From NCBI GenBank assembly GCA_963764305.1, contig CAVXSD010000010.1, forward strand, positions 186,001 to 250,000: 64,000 nt of DNA. The letters are read 5' to 3'. The position numbers were made by a program, and so were the translations under genes. Below, in pieces: positions 41,001-48,916 of this stretch; positions within the stretch are counted from its first letter, which is position 1; each line of letters begins with the position of its first letter. The notes beneath the pieces were generated by a model that made no database searches, was not told the DNA's origin, and saw nothing but the letters and a program-made list of their open reading frames with translations. The DNA is from Bog-473 sp963764305 (GTDB lineage: Bacteria; Actinomycetota; Acidimicrobiia; Acidimicrobiales; RAAP-2).

Positions 41001-41440
41001 CCGTAGAGGACTTGCAGGCAGAAACCATGTGTCGTCTCGATGGTGGCGGCGTCGAATTCGGCGATCGCCTTGGCCAGTCTGTTACACCGCTGTTCCCGCT
41101 CGGCGCGCGGCACCGCGGCGAGGATCTGCAGGATGTCGTCATCCTCGGAGGGCTCGTTTCCTGCGAGGACATCGACCAAGCCGTCGAAGGCGCGCACCAA
41201 CCGTTCGCGTACTCGTTCGCGGAGCTCTCCAGTGGCCATCCGGGTGAACGTGATGACAAGAAGGCGCTCGATCGGCAGCCCCTCTTCGGCCACATAGCGA
41301 GCGGTCAGCGCCGCGATCGTGAAGGTCTTGCCGGTCCCGGCACTCGCTTCGAGCAGCGTTGTCCCCCGCGGCAGCGGGCCGCAGACGTCGAACGACGGGA
41401 CCTGGTCGTCCGCTTGTCCCAGCGCCACCGAAGGCGTCAC
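38009..41440 (-). CDS. recB: RecBCD subunit RecB
   Basis: RecB is the 3'-5' UvrD-like helicase and the nuclease of RecBCD. The 1143-residue protein has Walker A in EASAGTGKTFTIAAL, VDEFQDTDPVQW (motif II), IGDPKQAIYAFRGAD (III) and VHRSKGLEFPVV (V). RLLYVALTRARHQ is motif VI. The C-terminal nuclease domain carries GTLIHGVMER, FVLADYKTNRLS (Asp-Lys catalytic pair) and LQALLYSAALHRYLR. The start GTG 41440 overlaps the recC stop (GTGA). An apparent upstream extension of 72 residues was discarded for that reason. Confidence 0.95.
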   Translation of the reverse strand: MTPSVALGQADDQVPSFDVCGPLPRGTTLLEASAGTGKTFTIAALTARYVAEEGLPIERLLVITFTRMATGELRERVRERLVRAFDGLVDVLAGNEPSEDDDILQILAAVPRAEREQRCNRLAKAIAEFDAATIETTHGFCLQVLYGLGTAGDVDRDVVLVEDVRDMVDEVVDDLYLRKFAHRDNTIAFSREDAGKVARKALDIPDAHLVPPLSNGDDLESTRRRFAERVRTEVEARKRALKILTYDDVLLRLRNTLSDPSRGSVARARLRERYDVVLVDEFQDTDPVQWDIMRTAFDAEGKTLVLIGDPKQAIYAFRGADVHTYLKAKATVQSKWTLDVNWRSDEGLLAAYDALFQGAQLGQVGITYRNVRAAPPNAQPRLLRAPVPTPLRVRVVHTADGFVPTYQQKVKAPEARDLVARDLAAQTVELLNAEPEITTRHHDGTKSHTLHPGDIAVLVRSNRQATTVCDALLAANVPAVIGGAGSVFGSGPAREWLRFLEALEQPASSARASLAAMTQFIGWTAEQVADKEDVQRWEDLHGWLHTWGRLLRDRGVATLYESVTTARDVPARVLRRPSGERFMTDLRHVAQLLHDAAVTEGVGPTALANWLGRRIFEADRDSENEERTRRLESDAQAVQVITVHRSKGLEFPVVMVPYAWDGWAFPIDVPVFHDPDSTNERTIDVGCPGPDLTAHKKLQEEEEQGESLRLLYVALTRARHQAVLWWAGAKDTKNASLSRLLFDRGPDGQIPASGKRAQPDEAVVSAFSALGPEVVVERVVQPSDIRWHHDLENSSELEVGVFARELDTNWRRASYSSITSAAHEQPTIASEPEAEVTLDEETSGVPRRVLAGASSTDDLDETRFRSVRLALAAMPGGTLVGTLIHGVMERVAFDAPDLVAEVDEALRHEQAYFNVDLGNREDVIRGLCASIESPLGLTAGLRLRDMARENRLDELGFELPLVGGDDANAGRDDDLRVTDLATLLVEHLGRDDPVYSYAERLRDPALGGHPLRGYLTGSLDLVLRLPDDRFVLADYKTNRLSAADDAPTAWHYRPDAIESAMAEAHYPLQALLYSAALHRYLRWRQPDYDPARHLGGVLYLFLRGMSAAEPTLFGSRPCGVWSWCPPADLVTALSDLFDQGARR

Positions 41441-44400
41441 CGGAGCCTCAGGCTCTCGAGCGCCAGAAGCCCGTCCCAGAGCGTACGGGCGCAGACACCG
41501 AACCGATGGGGCTCGGGAGGGTCCAGCGCGGCACCCTCGCCCGGGGCCGGATGCCCCGTGAGTGCGATCATCTCGACGAACGAGAGCTCCTCCCCGAGGA
41601 CGAACCGCTGCTCCTTGTCCCTGTTCTCGTTGTCCCAGTCGTTCCTCGACTCCCATTCCTTCCGCGCCGACTGGGCGGCCTCGCCGGGCTCACGCCCAAG
41701 AGCGCGATCGGCTGCGTAGGCGGCGGAGGTTTTGCAGAAGAGGGGCAGCGGCTCGCGCATGCCCCGACCGAAGAGCTCGACGAGAACGGCCAGATGGGCT
41801 TGCGCCACGTCTCGACGGGTCTGCGGATCGGGATCGAGCGGTCCGATGGTGGCCATTGCCACGGCATGCCGCGCGCCCTTGGGTGTCCGGCCGATCGTCT
41901 GCGTCTCGAAGGGCAACTCGGGGTACATGGCGCTCAACGCCAGGAGTCGGACCCACGCGCTCATCCGGAGGGCCGGCTGCATCCGCCGGTAGGTCACCAT
42001 CGGGATGACGTTGCCGCGCACCCCGGCCACCGCCCCGACCACAGACGGGAGGCCCGGGAGGTCGACATGGACATCGAGCGCCGTTGGAGGCAGGTCCGAA
42101 AGGTGCTGGCTGGCCAGGACCAACTCTTCGATGTCCTGTTCCATCTCGTCGAGCACCGGGTCAGCGAGCGACGCCGGCGGCAGCGCTCCCCTTGCAGTCT
42201 CGGCTTTCTCGCACTCGTCCCAGCTCGCCCCGTCGAGGCGGGCGCGCAGGATCCGCTCGGCGATCCCCCACTTGGCCAGCGCGTCCGGGTCGATCGGGAT
42301 GGCGTCCTCATACTCACGGGTCCGGTCCCACAGCGAGACCCCGAGCCGTTCGCGCAGAAACACCTTGACGGGGTCGCGTAGGAAGCGGTCCAACAGGTCG
42401 ACATCTACGGTCTGGACCTCATAGGCCAGCGGATGCTCCAGGAACGGGCGGAGTCGCAAGTCCTGCGCCAGCGCGGCGCGGGCACCTTCGAGGTGAAGCC
42501 TGTCGAAGCTCCAGGGGCGGGCGGCGATGAGCTTGCCCGGGAGGTAGTTGCGAGAGTCGAAGGGTTGCAAGGGGTGCTGGACGACGATGGCGTCACGCGG
42601 TCGCCCCGCCGGTGTACGGACTGTGTGATCCACGACGTCGAACAACTCACCGACCGGCACCGCCGGCGGGCGGGGCTGGTTCGAGCGCTCGTCGTGGCCG
42701 CTGTAAGTGATCACGAGGTGCTGGCGAGCGGCCAGCAGCGCATCGAGCAGGAGCTGGCGGTCCTCGCTCCGTGCGTCGCGGTCGCCCACTCGCGGGTCCT
42801 GTGCGGTGAGGTCGTCACCGTCACGCTCTATATGGCGCGGGAAGCTGCCGTCGTCGAGACCGAGCAGGCACACCACCTTGTGTGGAATGGATCGCATCGG
42901 GACAAGGGTGCACACGGTCAGGTAACCCGTGCAGAAGTTGGCCCTCGTGGCCTTGCCCTTCAGCCGTTCGGCCAGGAGCGAGCGGACGTCGTCACTGCCG
43001 ATTTTGACGGTACTGTCCTCGCCCTCCGCTTTCGCCTCGTCGACCAGCCGATCCAGGAGCGCCGTGAGCTCCGCCCGTTGCCAGGCCTCGCCGGTCGGCG
43101 CCAGCGCCAGCGAATCGGCGATCGCGGCAAGCTCCAGCGCCCACTCGCGCATGGGGCGCTCGCCCGAAAGGCGGCCGATGGCGGTGTGCATCCGCTCGAC
43201 GAACTCGGCGAGGCGACCAGCCAGCTCGATGTCGCCGCTCTCGACGTCGTCCAGTGGGAGCGTCTCCGCGAACAACCGCTGGTCCTGCTCGGCCATCGCC
43301 ACGCCGAGCAGGACCCGGTCCAAGCCGGACCGCCAGGTGTTCTCCCCGACGCGCCCGAGCTTGAACGCGTGCCGGTGGGCCGCGTCGAAGCCCCAGCGCA
43401 CGTTCGACTCGCGGACCCACTGCTCGAGGCGCGCCAGGTCGTCGTCGGCAAGGCGGAACCGTCGCCGCACGGGCTCGCGCCCCGCCAGGTCGAGCACCTG
43501 GCTCACCGTCATACGCGCGGGGGCGAGCTCGAGCACTTCGGCAAGGACACCCATCACCGGGTTGGTCTGGCGGAGCGAGCGGTCGGCCAAGCGGATCTTG
43601 AGCCGGCGCGTACCGTCCCCGTGGCCGCCCTCCTCGTCGTACGCGCCGAACGTCGCCTGAATGAGCGGGGCGAAGTGCTCGATGTCGGGACACATGATGA
43701 TGATGTCGCGGGGCTCGAGATCAGGATCGTCAGCCAGCCGATGCAGAATTGCGTCGCGCAGGACCTCGACCTGGCGGCTGCGGCCATGGCAGGAGTGCAC
43801 GCGGACGCTGTCGTCGTCGCGCGCAAGCATCGGGCGGGCATCGACGTCGCCCCCGGCCGCGGGCAGGCGATCGTCCCGGACGTCGGCCTGGATCCGCTGA
43901 AGCAGCGTGGGCTCGCCGTTGCACACTTCTGCCATCACCACGTCGGCGTGGGTCTCGGCTCCGCCGAGGACGAGCTGCATCTCGCGGGCGTCACGGCCCC
44001 ACGAGGCGAGCAGCGGGTTGCGCGCGGCTGACGCCGTCAGGTCCTGCCGACGTGGCAGGTGCCTGGTGCTCGGACCGACATCGGCCTCCAGGCGTCTCCA
44101 GAGCTCGGGAGACGGGTGGAGGAGGAAGAGATTGACCTCGCGCTGGCAGGCGACGGAGTCGAGGACTTCAAGGTAGCTGGCAGGGAGCCGCGTAAGCCCG
44201 AACAACGAGAATCGCGGCGGGAGGTCGAGCAGGTCGTACTCCTCCCGAAGTCTTCGGCAGGCGCTGTCAAGGTGCTCCGCCGGGCTCGGTCGGCCGATGC
44301 GTTCGCCGAGCAGCCGCCACAGCTCGAACTGCCAGGCCGCCTCTTCGGGTTCCAGCGCACCGGCCGCCCAGCGCTGGAGCATGTCTGGGCGGTGCACCGC

Positions 44401-44868
44401 GTAGCGGTCGAAGAGGTCCGCCACGTGCCGGACGATGGAGAACCGCTTCGTCTGCTCGGACGTTCCCGACATGGCTTCGTCCCCGGTGACGCCCGAATTG
44501 CGGATGTGGTCGGCCAGCGGTGCCAGCCACGGGTCGTCGAAATGCTCCTCGACCACCTCCAACAGGGGCCACACGGCACGCTCGGGCAGCCACGGGTCGG
44601 CCTTGGGGTCGTTGCCGGTGGCCCGGGCCAACGCGGCCGAAACGAGGGTCCCCGGAAAAGGGAAGTCGATGTTGGCGCACACCCCGTCGTGCGCTCCGGG
44701 TGTGACCCCGAGTCGGGTGGCGAGGCGCTGGCTGAGCCATCGCTCGATGCCCTTCGTCGGCACGGAGACGACCTCCGTTGTCATTGGGTCCTCGAGCGGC
44801 ACGGCCACCAACCGGGCCAGCATCGCGACCAAGGCGTCGGTGCGATCGGAGCGGTGGACGTGCAGCAT
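41437..44868 (-). CDS. recC: RecBCD subunit RecC
   Basis: RecC holds the complex together and in Escherichia coli reads the Chi sequence through an inactive helicase fold. The 1143-residue protein starts MLHVHRSDRTDALVAML and shows TKGIERWLSQRLA, HSCHGRSRQVEVLRDAI, CPDIEHFAPLIQATF and LLGLDDGSFPR, all typical of RecC. It is first in the recC-recB-recD operon. Both downstream joints are four-base GTGA overlaps, so the subunits are translationally coupled. Many actinobacteria rely on AdnAB; its presence cannot be judged from this window. Confidence 0.94.
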   Translation of the reverse strand: MLHVHRSDRTDALVAMLARLVAVPLEDPMTTEVVSVPTKGIERWLSQRLATRLGVTPGAHDGVCANIDFPFPGTLVSAALARATGNDPKADPWLPERAVWPLLEVVEEHFDDPWLAPLADHIRNSGVTGDEAMSGTSEQTKRFSIVRHVADLFDRYAVHRPDMLQRWAAGALEPEEAAWQFELWRLLGERIGRPSPAEHLDSACRRLREEYDLLDLPPRFSLFGLTRLPASYLEVLDSVACQREVNLFLLHPSPELWRRLEADVGPSTRHLPRRQDLTASAARNPLLASWGRDAREMQLVLGGAETHADVVMAEVCNGEPTLLQRIQADVRDDRLPAAGGDVDARPMLARDDDSVRVHSCHGRSRQVEVLRDAILHRLADDPDLEPRDIIIMCPDIEHFAPLIQATFGAYDEEGGHGDGTRRLKIRLADRSLRQTNPVMGVLAEVLELAPARMTVSQVLDLAGREPVRRRFRLADDDLARLEQWVRESNVRWGFDAAHRHAFKLGRVGENTWRSGLDRVLLGVAMAEQDQRLFAETLPLDDVESGDIELAGRLAEFVERMHTAIGRLSGERPMREWALELAAIADSLALAPTGEAWQRAELTALLDRLVDEAKAEGEDSTVKIGSDDVRSLLAERLKGKATRANFCTGYLTVCTLVPMRSIPHKVVCLLGLDDGSFPRHIERDGDDLTAQDPRVGDRDARSEDRQLLLDALLAARQHLVITYSGHDERSNQPRPPAVPVGELFDVVDHTVRTPAGRPRDAIVVQHPLQPFDSRNYLPGKLIAARPWSFDRLHLEGARAALAQDLRLRPFLEHPLAYEVQTVDVDLLDRFLRDPVKVFLRERLGVSLWDRTREYEDAIPIDPDALAKWGIAERILRARLDGASWDECEKAETARGALPPASLADPVLDEMEQDIEELVLASQHLSDLPPTALDVHVDLPGLPSVVGAVAGVRGNVIPMVTYRRMQPALRMSAWVRLLALSAMYPELPFETQTIGRTPKGARHAVAMATIGPLDPDPQTRRDVAQAHLAVLVELFGRGMREPLPLFCKTSAAYAADRALGREPGEAAQSARKEWESRNDWDNENRDKEQRFVLGEELSFVEMIALTGHPAPGEGAALDPPEPHRFGVCARTLWDGLLALESLRLR

Positions 44869-44874
44869 CCAGGC

Positions 44875-44880
44875 AGAGTA
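44875..44880 (-). promoter_or_regulatory. Candidate leaderless -10 box of recCBD
   Basis: On the minus strand TACTCT lies six bases before the recC ATG at 44868, without a Shine-Dalgarno sequence. Confidence 0.4.
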
Positions 44881-44936
44881 CGTCGGCGTTGTTCCCGGAC
44901 GGCGGCCTCGGCAAGCCTCCAGCTGGGAGGCCTGGT

Positions 44937-46358
44937 CTACGCCGAGGTACCGGTGCTCGCGCCACCCTCCGGCAAGGCGACGATGGTCTGCTGCCCGCCC
45001 TCGTCCTCGTCGAGATCGGGCTGATACGCCTGCAGGTGCCGCGGTGCCGCCTCGATCGGAGCGAGATCCGCGATCTCGGCCCCATTCACGCCGAGGCTCG
45101 GGAACTTGCGGGCGGACACGAGCACTCGGGACTCGAACGATCCGACAGCCCGGTTGTACGCCTCGACACTCGAGGTGAGGCTGCGCTGCAGCGTCTGCAT
45201 GTGCCCGCTCATCACCCGGAGGCGGTCGTAGAGCTCGGCTCCGAGCTTCTGGACCTCCCGCGCGCTTTGAGCCAGGGTCTCCTGTTGCCAGCCCAAAGCA
45301 ACCGTGCGGAGCAGGGCGATCAGCGTGACGGGCGTTGTGAGGAGGACACCGTTGGCCATGGCGTGCTCCTGCAGCGCCGGATCTGACTCAAAAGCGGCGG
45401 CAAGCAATTGGTCGCCGGGGATGAAGGCGACCACCATCTGGGGCGAACGGTCGAATTGCTTCCAGTAGTCCTTCTTGGCCAGCTGGTCGACGTGGGTTCG
45501 CAGCTGTCGCGCGTGCCTGGCCTGGCAGAGAGCTCTCTCCTCGTCGTCGTCTGCGTCGAGCAGCTGCAGGAACGCTTCGAGAGGCACCTTGGCGTCGACG
45601 ACCACCTCACCCTCACCTGGCATGTGCACGACCATGTCGGGACGCAGCCGACCTTCGTCTGAGGTCGTCGACACCTGCTCATTGAAGTCGCAGTGCTCGA
45701 TCATGCCGGCCATCTCCGCCACTCGACGAAGCTGGACCTCGCCCCAGCGTCCCCGCGTCTGGGGCGAGCGCAAGGCCGTCACGAGGTTACGAGTCTCCTT
45801 GCGGAGCTGCTCGTGCCCGCTGTGCAGCTGCGCAACCTTCTCGCTGAGACCCTCGTAGGCGCCCCGACGCTCGAGCTCCATGTCCTGGAGCTCCCTCTCG
45901 TACCGGGCGAGCGTCTCGCTCAAGGGATCGAGCAGCCGGGCGAAGGCCATCTGGCGTTGCTCCAGATCGCCCTGCGCCTGTGCCCGCGCCTCGTTGAAAC
46001 GTACGTCCGCGAGCGCCAGAAACTGCTGGTTGTTCTTTGCGAGCGCCTGGGCCGACAGCTCGGCGAACGCCCCGGCGAGGCGGTCGCGCTCCTCGTCGAT
46101 CCGGCGCAAGGCCTCTTCCTCGGACGTGCGGAGAAGCTCGAGTTCGGAGAGGGCGACCGCCCGGGCCGTCTCGGCAGCGGCCGAGGCCTCCGACACGGCT
46201 TTCAGCTCGGCCGCCAATGACGCCGAACGCGCCTGCGCATCGGCCAGACGACCCTCGGCCAGACGGGCGGCGCCGGCGGTGCGGACCGTACGCGCCAGAT
46301 GCCAGGCGAAGCCGGCGGCGAGACCGGCCGCGAGCCCGATGACCACTCCGAGGACCAT
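44937..46358 (-). CDS. rmuC: DNA recombination protein RmuC
   Basis: A 473-residue RmuC-family protein. It has one N-terminal membrane helix (VLGVVIGLAAGLAAGFAWHL) and a long coiled-coil of Ala, Glu and Arg-rich heptads to about residue 180. The conserved nuclease-like domain follows, with GRWGEVQLRRVAEMAGM, RPDMVVHMPGEGEVVVDAK (acidic catalytic-type residues) and MANGVLLTTPVTLIALLRTV. RmuC limits inversions at short repeats in E. coli, and its domain resembles restriction-type nucleases. It lies directly upstream of recCBD on the same strand, a fitting context. Confidence 0.93.
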   Translation of the reverse strand: MVLGVVIGLAAGLAAGFAWHLARTVRTAGAARLAEGRLADAQARSASLAAELKAVSEASAAAETARAVALSELELLRTSEEEALRRIDEERDRLAGAFAELSAQALAKNNQQFLALADVRFNEARAQAQGDLEQRQMAFARLLDPLSETLARYERELQDMELERRGAYEGLSEKVAQLHSGHEQLRKETRNLVTALRSPQTRGRWGEVQLRRVAEMAGMIEHCDFNEQVSTTSDEGRLRPDMVVHMPGEGEVVVDAKVPLEAFLQLLDADDDEERALCQARHARQLRTHVDQLAKKDYWKQFDRSPQMVVAFIPGDQLLAAAFESDPALQEHAMANGVLLTTPVTLIALLRTVALGWQQETLAQSAREVQKLGAELYDRLRVMSGHMQTLQRSLTSSVEAYNRAVGSFESRVLVSARKFPSLGVNGAEIADLAPIEAAPRHLQAYQPDLDEDEGGQQTIVALPEGGASTGTSA

Positions 46359-46364
46359 GCGGCC

Positions 46365-46370
46365 AATGTA
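46365..46370 (-). promoter_or_regulatory. Candidate leaderless -10 box of rmuC
   Basis: TACATT on the minus strand stands six bases before the rmuC ATG at 46358. No ribosome-binding sequence is visible. Confidence 0.42.
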
Positions 46371-46470
46371 ACGATGAGGTGTGTCAACAACGGGGACCGC
46401 CCACTCTCCCTGCGTGCGGCGCTGGAGCAGCTCGTGATCTTGGGGGGTCGTGAGCCCGGAACGGAGCCGG

Positions 46471-46476
46471 TAGCGT
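46471..46476 (+). promoter_or_regulatory. Candidate leaderless -10 box of phoU
   Basis: TAGCGT stands seven bases before ATG 46484. It would overlap the alternative GTG at 46475, so it helps choose the ATG. Confidence 0.38.
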
Positions 46477-46483
46477 GACCGGG

Positions 46484-47236
46484 ATGCCGTTCAAGCTCGG
46501 TGGCAGCACCAAAACCGTTCCCGAGCAGGTAGAGGCCGTGGATCTCCAGGCCCAGATCGGACCGCTCGTGACGGAGCAGCCGCTCTGGCCGCGCACCTTG
46601 CCCGAGCCCCACGAGGTCGACCGCCTGTTCGCGCAGGCCTTCGCTCTGGTCGGTGAAGGCATTGCCGGTGCGACCCACGCGCTGCTGGCCGGCGATCGGG
46701 ACGCGGCCAAGGAACTGGTCAAGCGCGACGAGGTGATCGACAAGTTGATCGGGCAGATCTCGACCACGGTGCAGCATCAGCTGGTACACGGCGAGACGAC
46801 GCCCGACGAGCGGCGCGAGTACGTCGCCATCCTTCGCATGCTCCCGGACATGGAGCGCAACGGCGACCTGGCCGAGCACATCGCACGCCGGGCCGCGCGC
46901 GGCCTCGGCGCCGAGATGTCGGCCCGCAGCAGAGGACTCGTGGAACGCATGGGTGAGGTGGCCACGACCATCTGGCGGGAGACGGCGGATGCCTTCGCCG
47001 AGCGCTCCGCGGATGCCGCATCCTCCATCGACGATCTCGACGACGAGCTCGACGACCTCCATGTCACCCTGACCGCCGAGCTCGTGGCGGGCACGATGCC
47101 GCTACCGGTGGCGATCGAGCTCGCCATGGTGGCACGGTTCTACGAGCGCTTCGGCGACCACGCGGTCAACCTGGCGCGCCGCATGTCCACTCTGGTGATC
47201 GGCGGTCCCGAGCCGGTCTCGTCGGGTCCCGACTGA
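46484..47236 (+). CDS. phoU: Phosphate-signalling protein PhoU
   Basis: PhoU links the Pst phosphate transporter to the sensor kinase and keeps the Pho response off when phosphate is plentiful. The 250-residue protein is all helical. It has the two metal-binding-type E/DxxxD repeats of the family: one in MERNGDLAEHIARRA near residue 123 and one in YERFGDHAVNLARRM near residue 222. The start is ATG 46484; GTG 46475 would overlap a likely promoter box. It stands alone, 17 kb from pstB, and converges with asd. No PHO-box-like repeat is seen upstream. Confidence 0.9.
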   Translation: MPFKLGGSTKTVPEQVEAVDLQAQIGPLVTEQPLWPRTLPEPHEVDRLFAQAFALVGEGIAGATHALLAGDRDAAKELVKRDEVIDKLIGQISTTVQHQLVHGETTPDERREYVAILRMLPDMERNGDLAEHIARRAARGLGAEMSARSRGLVERMGEVATTIWRETADAFAERSADAASSIDDLDDELDDLHVTLTAELVAGTMPLPVAIELAMVARFYERFGDHAVNLARRMSTLVIGGPEPVSSGPD

Positions 47237-47247
47237 TCCTCCGGGGA

Positions 47248-48273
47248 TCAGGAGCGCAGCGCCAGGAGCTCTTCGGCGATCTGCACCACGTTGAGCGCGG
47301 CGCCCTTGCGCAGGTTGTCACCGGAGACGAAGAAGGCCAATGCGTTGGGAGCACCCTGGGCCCGCCGGATGCGGCCGACACACGACACATCGCGGCCGGC
47401 CGCCAGGAGCGGCGTCGGGATCTCGGCCAGCTCGACCCCGGGGGCGGTCCGCAGGACCTCGGTGGCGCGCTCGGGGGTGATGGGTCGCTCGAACTCGCAC
47501 ACGATGGCGGCCGAGTGCCCGGTGAAGACCGGAACCCTGACGCAGGTCGTCGTCACCGCGAGCTCGGGCAGCCCGAGGATCTTGCGGGCTTCGTTGCAGT
47601 ATTTCTGCTCCTCGTCGGTCTCGAGGGAGCCGTCGTCGACGAGCTTGAACTGGAGCGGTATGACGTTGTGGGCGATCGGGACCGGATACACGCTACGAGG
47701 CGGGTAGTCGACGGACGAGCCGTCAAAGGTCAGGTCTTGCGCCCGATCGACCGTCTTGGAGAGCTGCTCGGCCAGTTCGCGCACGGCTTCAACTCCTCCG
47801 CCGGACACTGCCTGGTACGTCGCCACCACGAGCCGGCGGAGGCCGGCCTCGTCGTCGAGAGGCTTCAGGACCGGGATGGCAACCATGGTGGTGCAGTTGG
47901 GATTGGCCACGATGCCTTTGGGGATCGAACGCAGCGTGCCGGCATTGGCCTCGGGCACGACGAGCGGCACCTCGGGGTCCATGCGCCAAGCGGAGGAGTT
48001 GTCTATGACGGTGGCCCCCGCGGCGACCAGCCGCGGCGCCAGCACGTGCGACACGGAGGCCGGAGCGGAACACAAGGCGAGGTCGATGCCGGCGAGGTCG
48101 GCCGTCTCGGCATCCTCCACGACGACTTCACCGTCGCCCCACGGGAGCGTGGAGCCGGCGGAGCGCGCCGAGGCGAGATACCGCATGGACTCCACCGGGA
48201 AATGGCGCTCGGCCAGGATGGCGCGCAGAACCACGCCCACCTGCCCGGTCGCTCCGACGATGGCGATCCGCAT
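47248..48273 (-). CDS. asd: Aspartate-semialdehyde dehydrogenase
   Basis: Asd reduces aspartyl-phosphate, the lysC product, to aspartate semialdehyde with NADPH. The 341-residue protein begins with the NADP motif IVGATGQVGVVL. It has DNSSAWRMDPEVPLVVPE, the catalytic cysteine in ANPNCTTM near residue 127, and VFTGHSAAI with the active-site His. The start ATG 48273 has a perfect TACAAT box six bases upstream, within the 42-bp gap after recR, so asd probably has its own leaderless transcript. Confidence 0.96.
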   Translation of the reverse strand: MRIAIVGATGQVGVVLRAILAERHFPVESMRYLASARSAGSTLPWGDGEVVVEDAETADLAGIDLALCSAPASVSHVLAPRLVAAGATVIDNSSAWRMDPEVPLVVPEANAGTLRSIPKGIVANPNCTTMVAIPVLKPLDDEAGLRRLVVATYQAVSGGGVEAVRELAEQLSKTVDRAQDLTFDGSSVDYPPRSVYPVPIAHNVIPLQFKLVDDGSLETDEEQKYCNEARKILGLPELAVTTTCVRVPVFTGHSAAIVCEFERPITPERATEVLRTAPGVELAEIPTPLLAAGRDVSCVGRIRRAQGAPNALAFFVSGDNLRKGAALNVVQIAEELLALRS

Positions 48274-48279
48274 CGCCCG

Positions 48280-48285
48280 ATTGTA
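48280..48285 (-). promoter_or_regulatory. Candidate leaderless -10 box of asd
   Basis: TACAAT, one base from the sigma-70 consensus TATAAT, lies six bases before the asd ATG on the minus strand. Confidence 0.5.
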
Positions 48286-48315
48286 CGGGACGACCCGGTG
48301 CCGCCGTCCCGGTGA

Positions 48316-48916
48316 TCAGACCTCGAGTGGCCGGCGCCCCTCGAGCGCACGCCCGAGTGTCAGTTCGTCGGCGTACTCGAGGTCCCCACCGACCGGGAGC
48401 CCGCTCGCCAGCCGGGAGACCACGACTCCCCGCGGGGTGAGCTCGCGGGCCATCAGCATGGCGGTGGCCTCACCCTCGATGGTGGGGTTCGTGCAGACGA
48501 TGGCCTCGCGGATGACCCCGGCGTCGATGCGATCGAGCAGCTCACGCAGGCGGAGCTGCTCCCGTCCGATGCCGTCGAGCGGGCTCAGCGCACCGCCGAG
48601 CACGTGGTAGCGGCCCTTGAACCCGGTGCGCTCCACGGCGACGATGTCGCGAGGATCCTCGACGACGCAGATGACCTCAGGTATCGCGCCGGTCGTCGCT
48701 GCAGACCGCGCACAGCTCACCAGACTCCGCCACGTTGAAGCAGACTTCGCAGAGCGTCGTGCGCTCCTTGACGGCGACGATGGCGTCCGCCAGGCGACGG
48801 GCGTCCTCACCGGGGACCTTCAAGATGTGGAAGGCGATGCGCTGGGCAGACTTGGGCCCGATGCCGGGGAGGCGTCCGAGTTCGTCGATGAGGGAGCGGA
48901 GGGGCCCGGTGTACAC
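48316..48916 (-). CDS. recR: Recombination protein RecR (frameshifted near 48684)
   Basis: RecR works with RecO and RecF to load RecA at gaps. Two frames join into about 199 residues, the normal length. The first, from GTG 48916, has the helix-hairpin-helix LGRLPGIGPKSAQRIAFHI and the zinc finger CEVCFNVAESGELCAVC. The second has the Toprim domain EVICVVEDPRDIVAVERTG and ends LGRALEGRRPLEV. The one-base shift lies at about 48680-48688 and looks like an insertion error. The start lies directly behind the dnaX stop (TAGGTG), the classical dnaX-recR arrangement. Confidence 0.92.

Noticed and set aside
41441..41656. N-terminal extension of RecB by 72 residues
   Set aside because: The extension lies antisense-like over recC coding sequence, and GTG 41440 with its GTGA overlap is the natural start.
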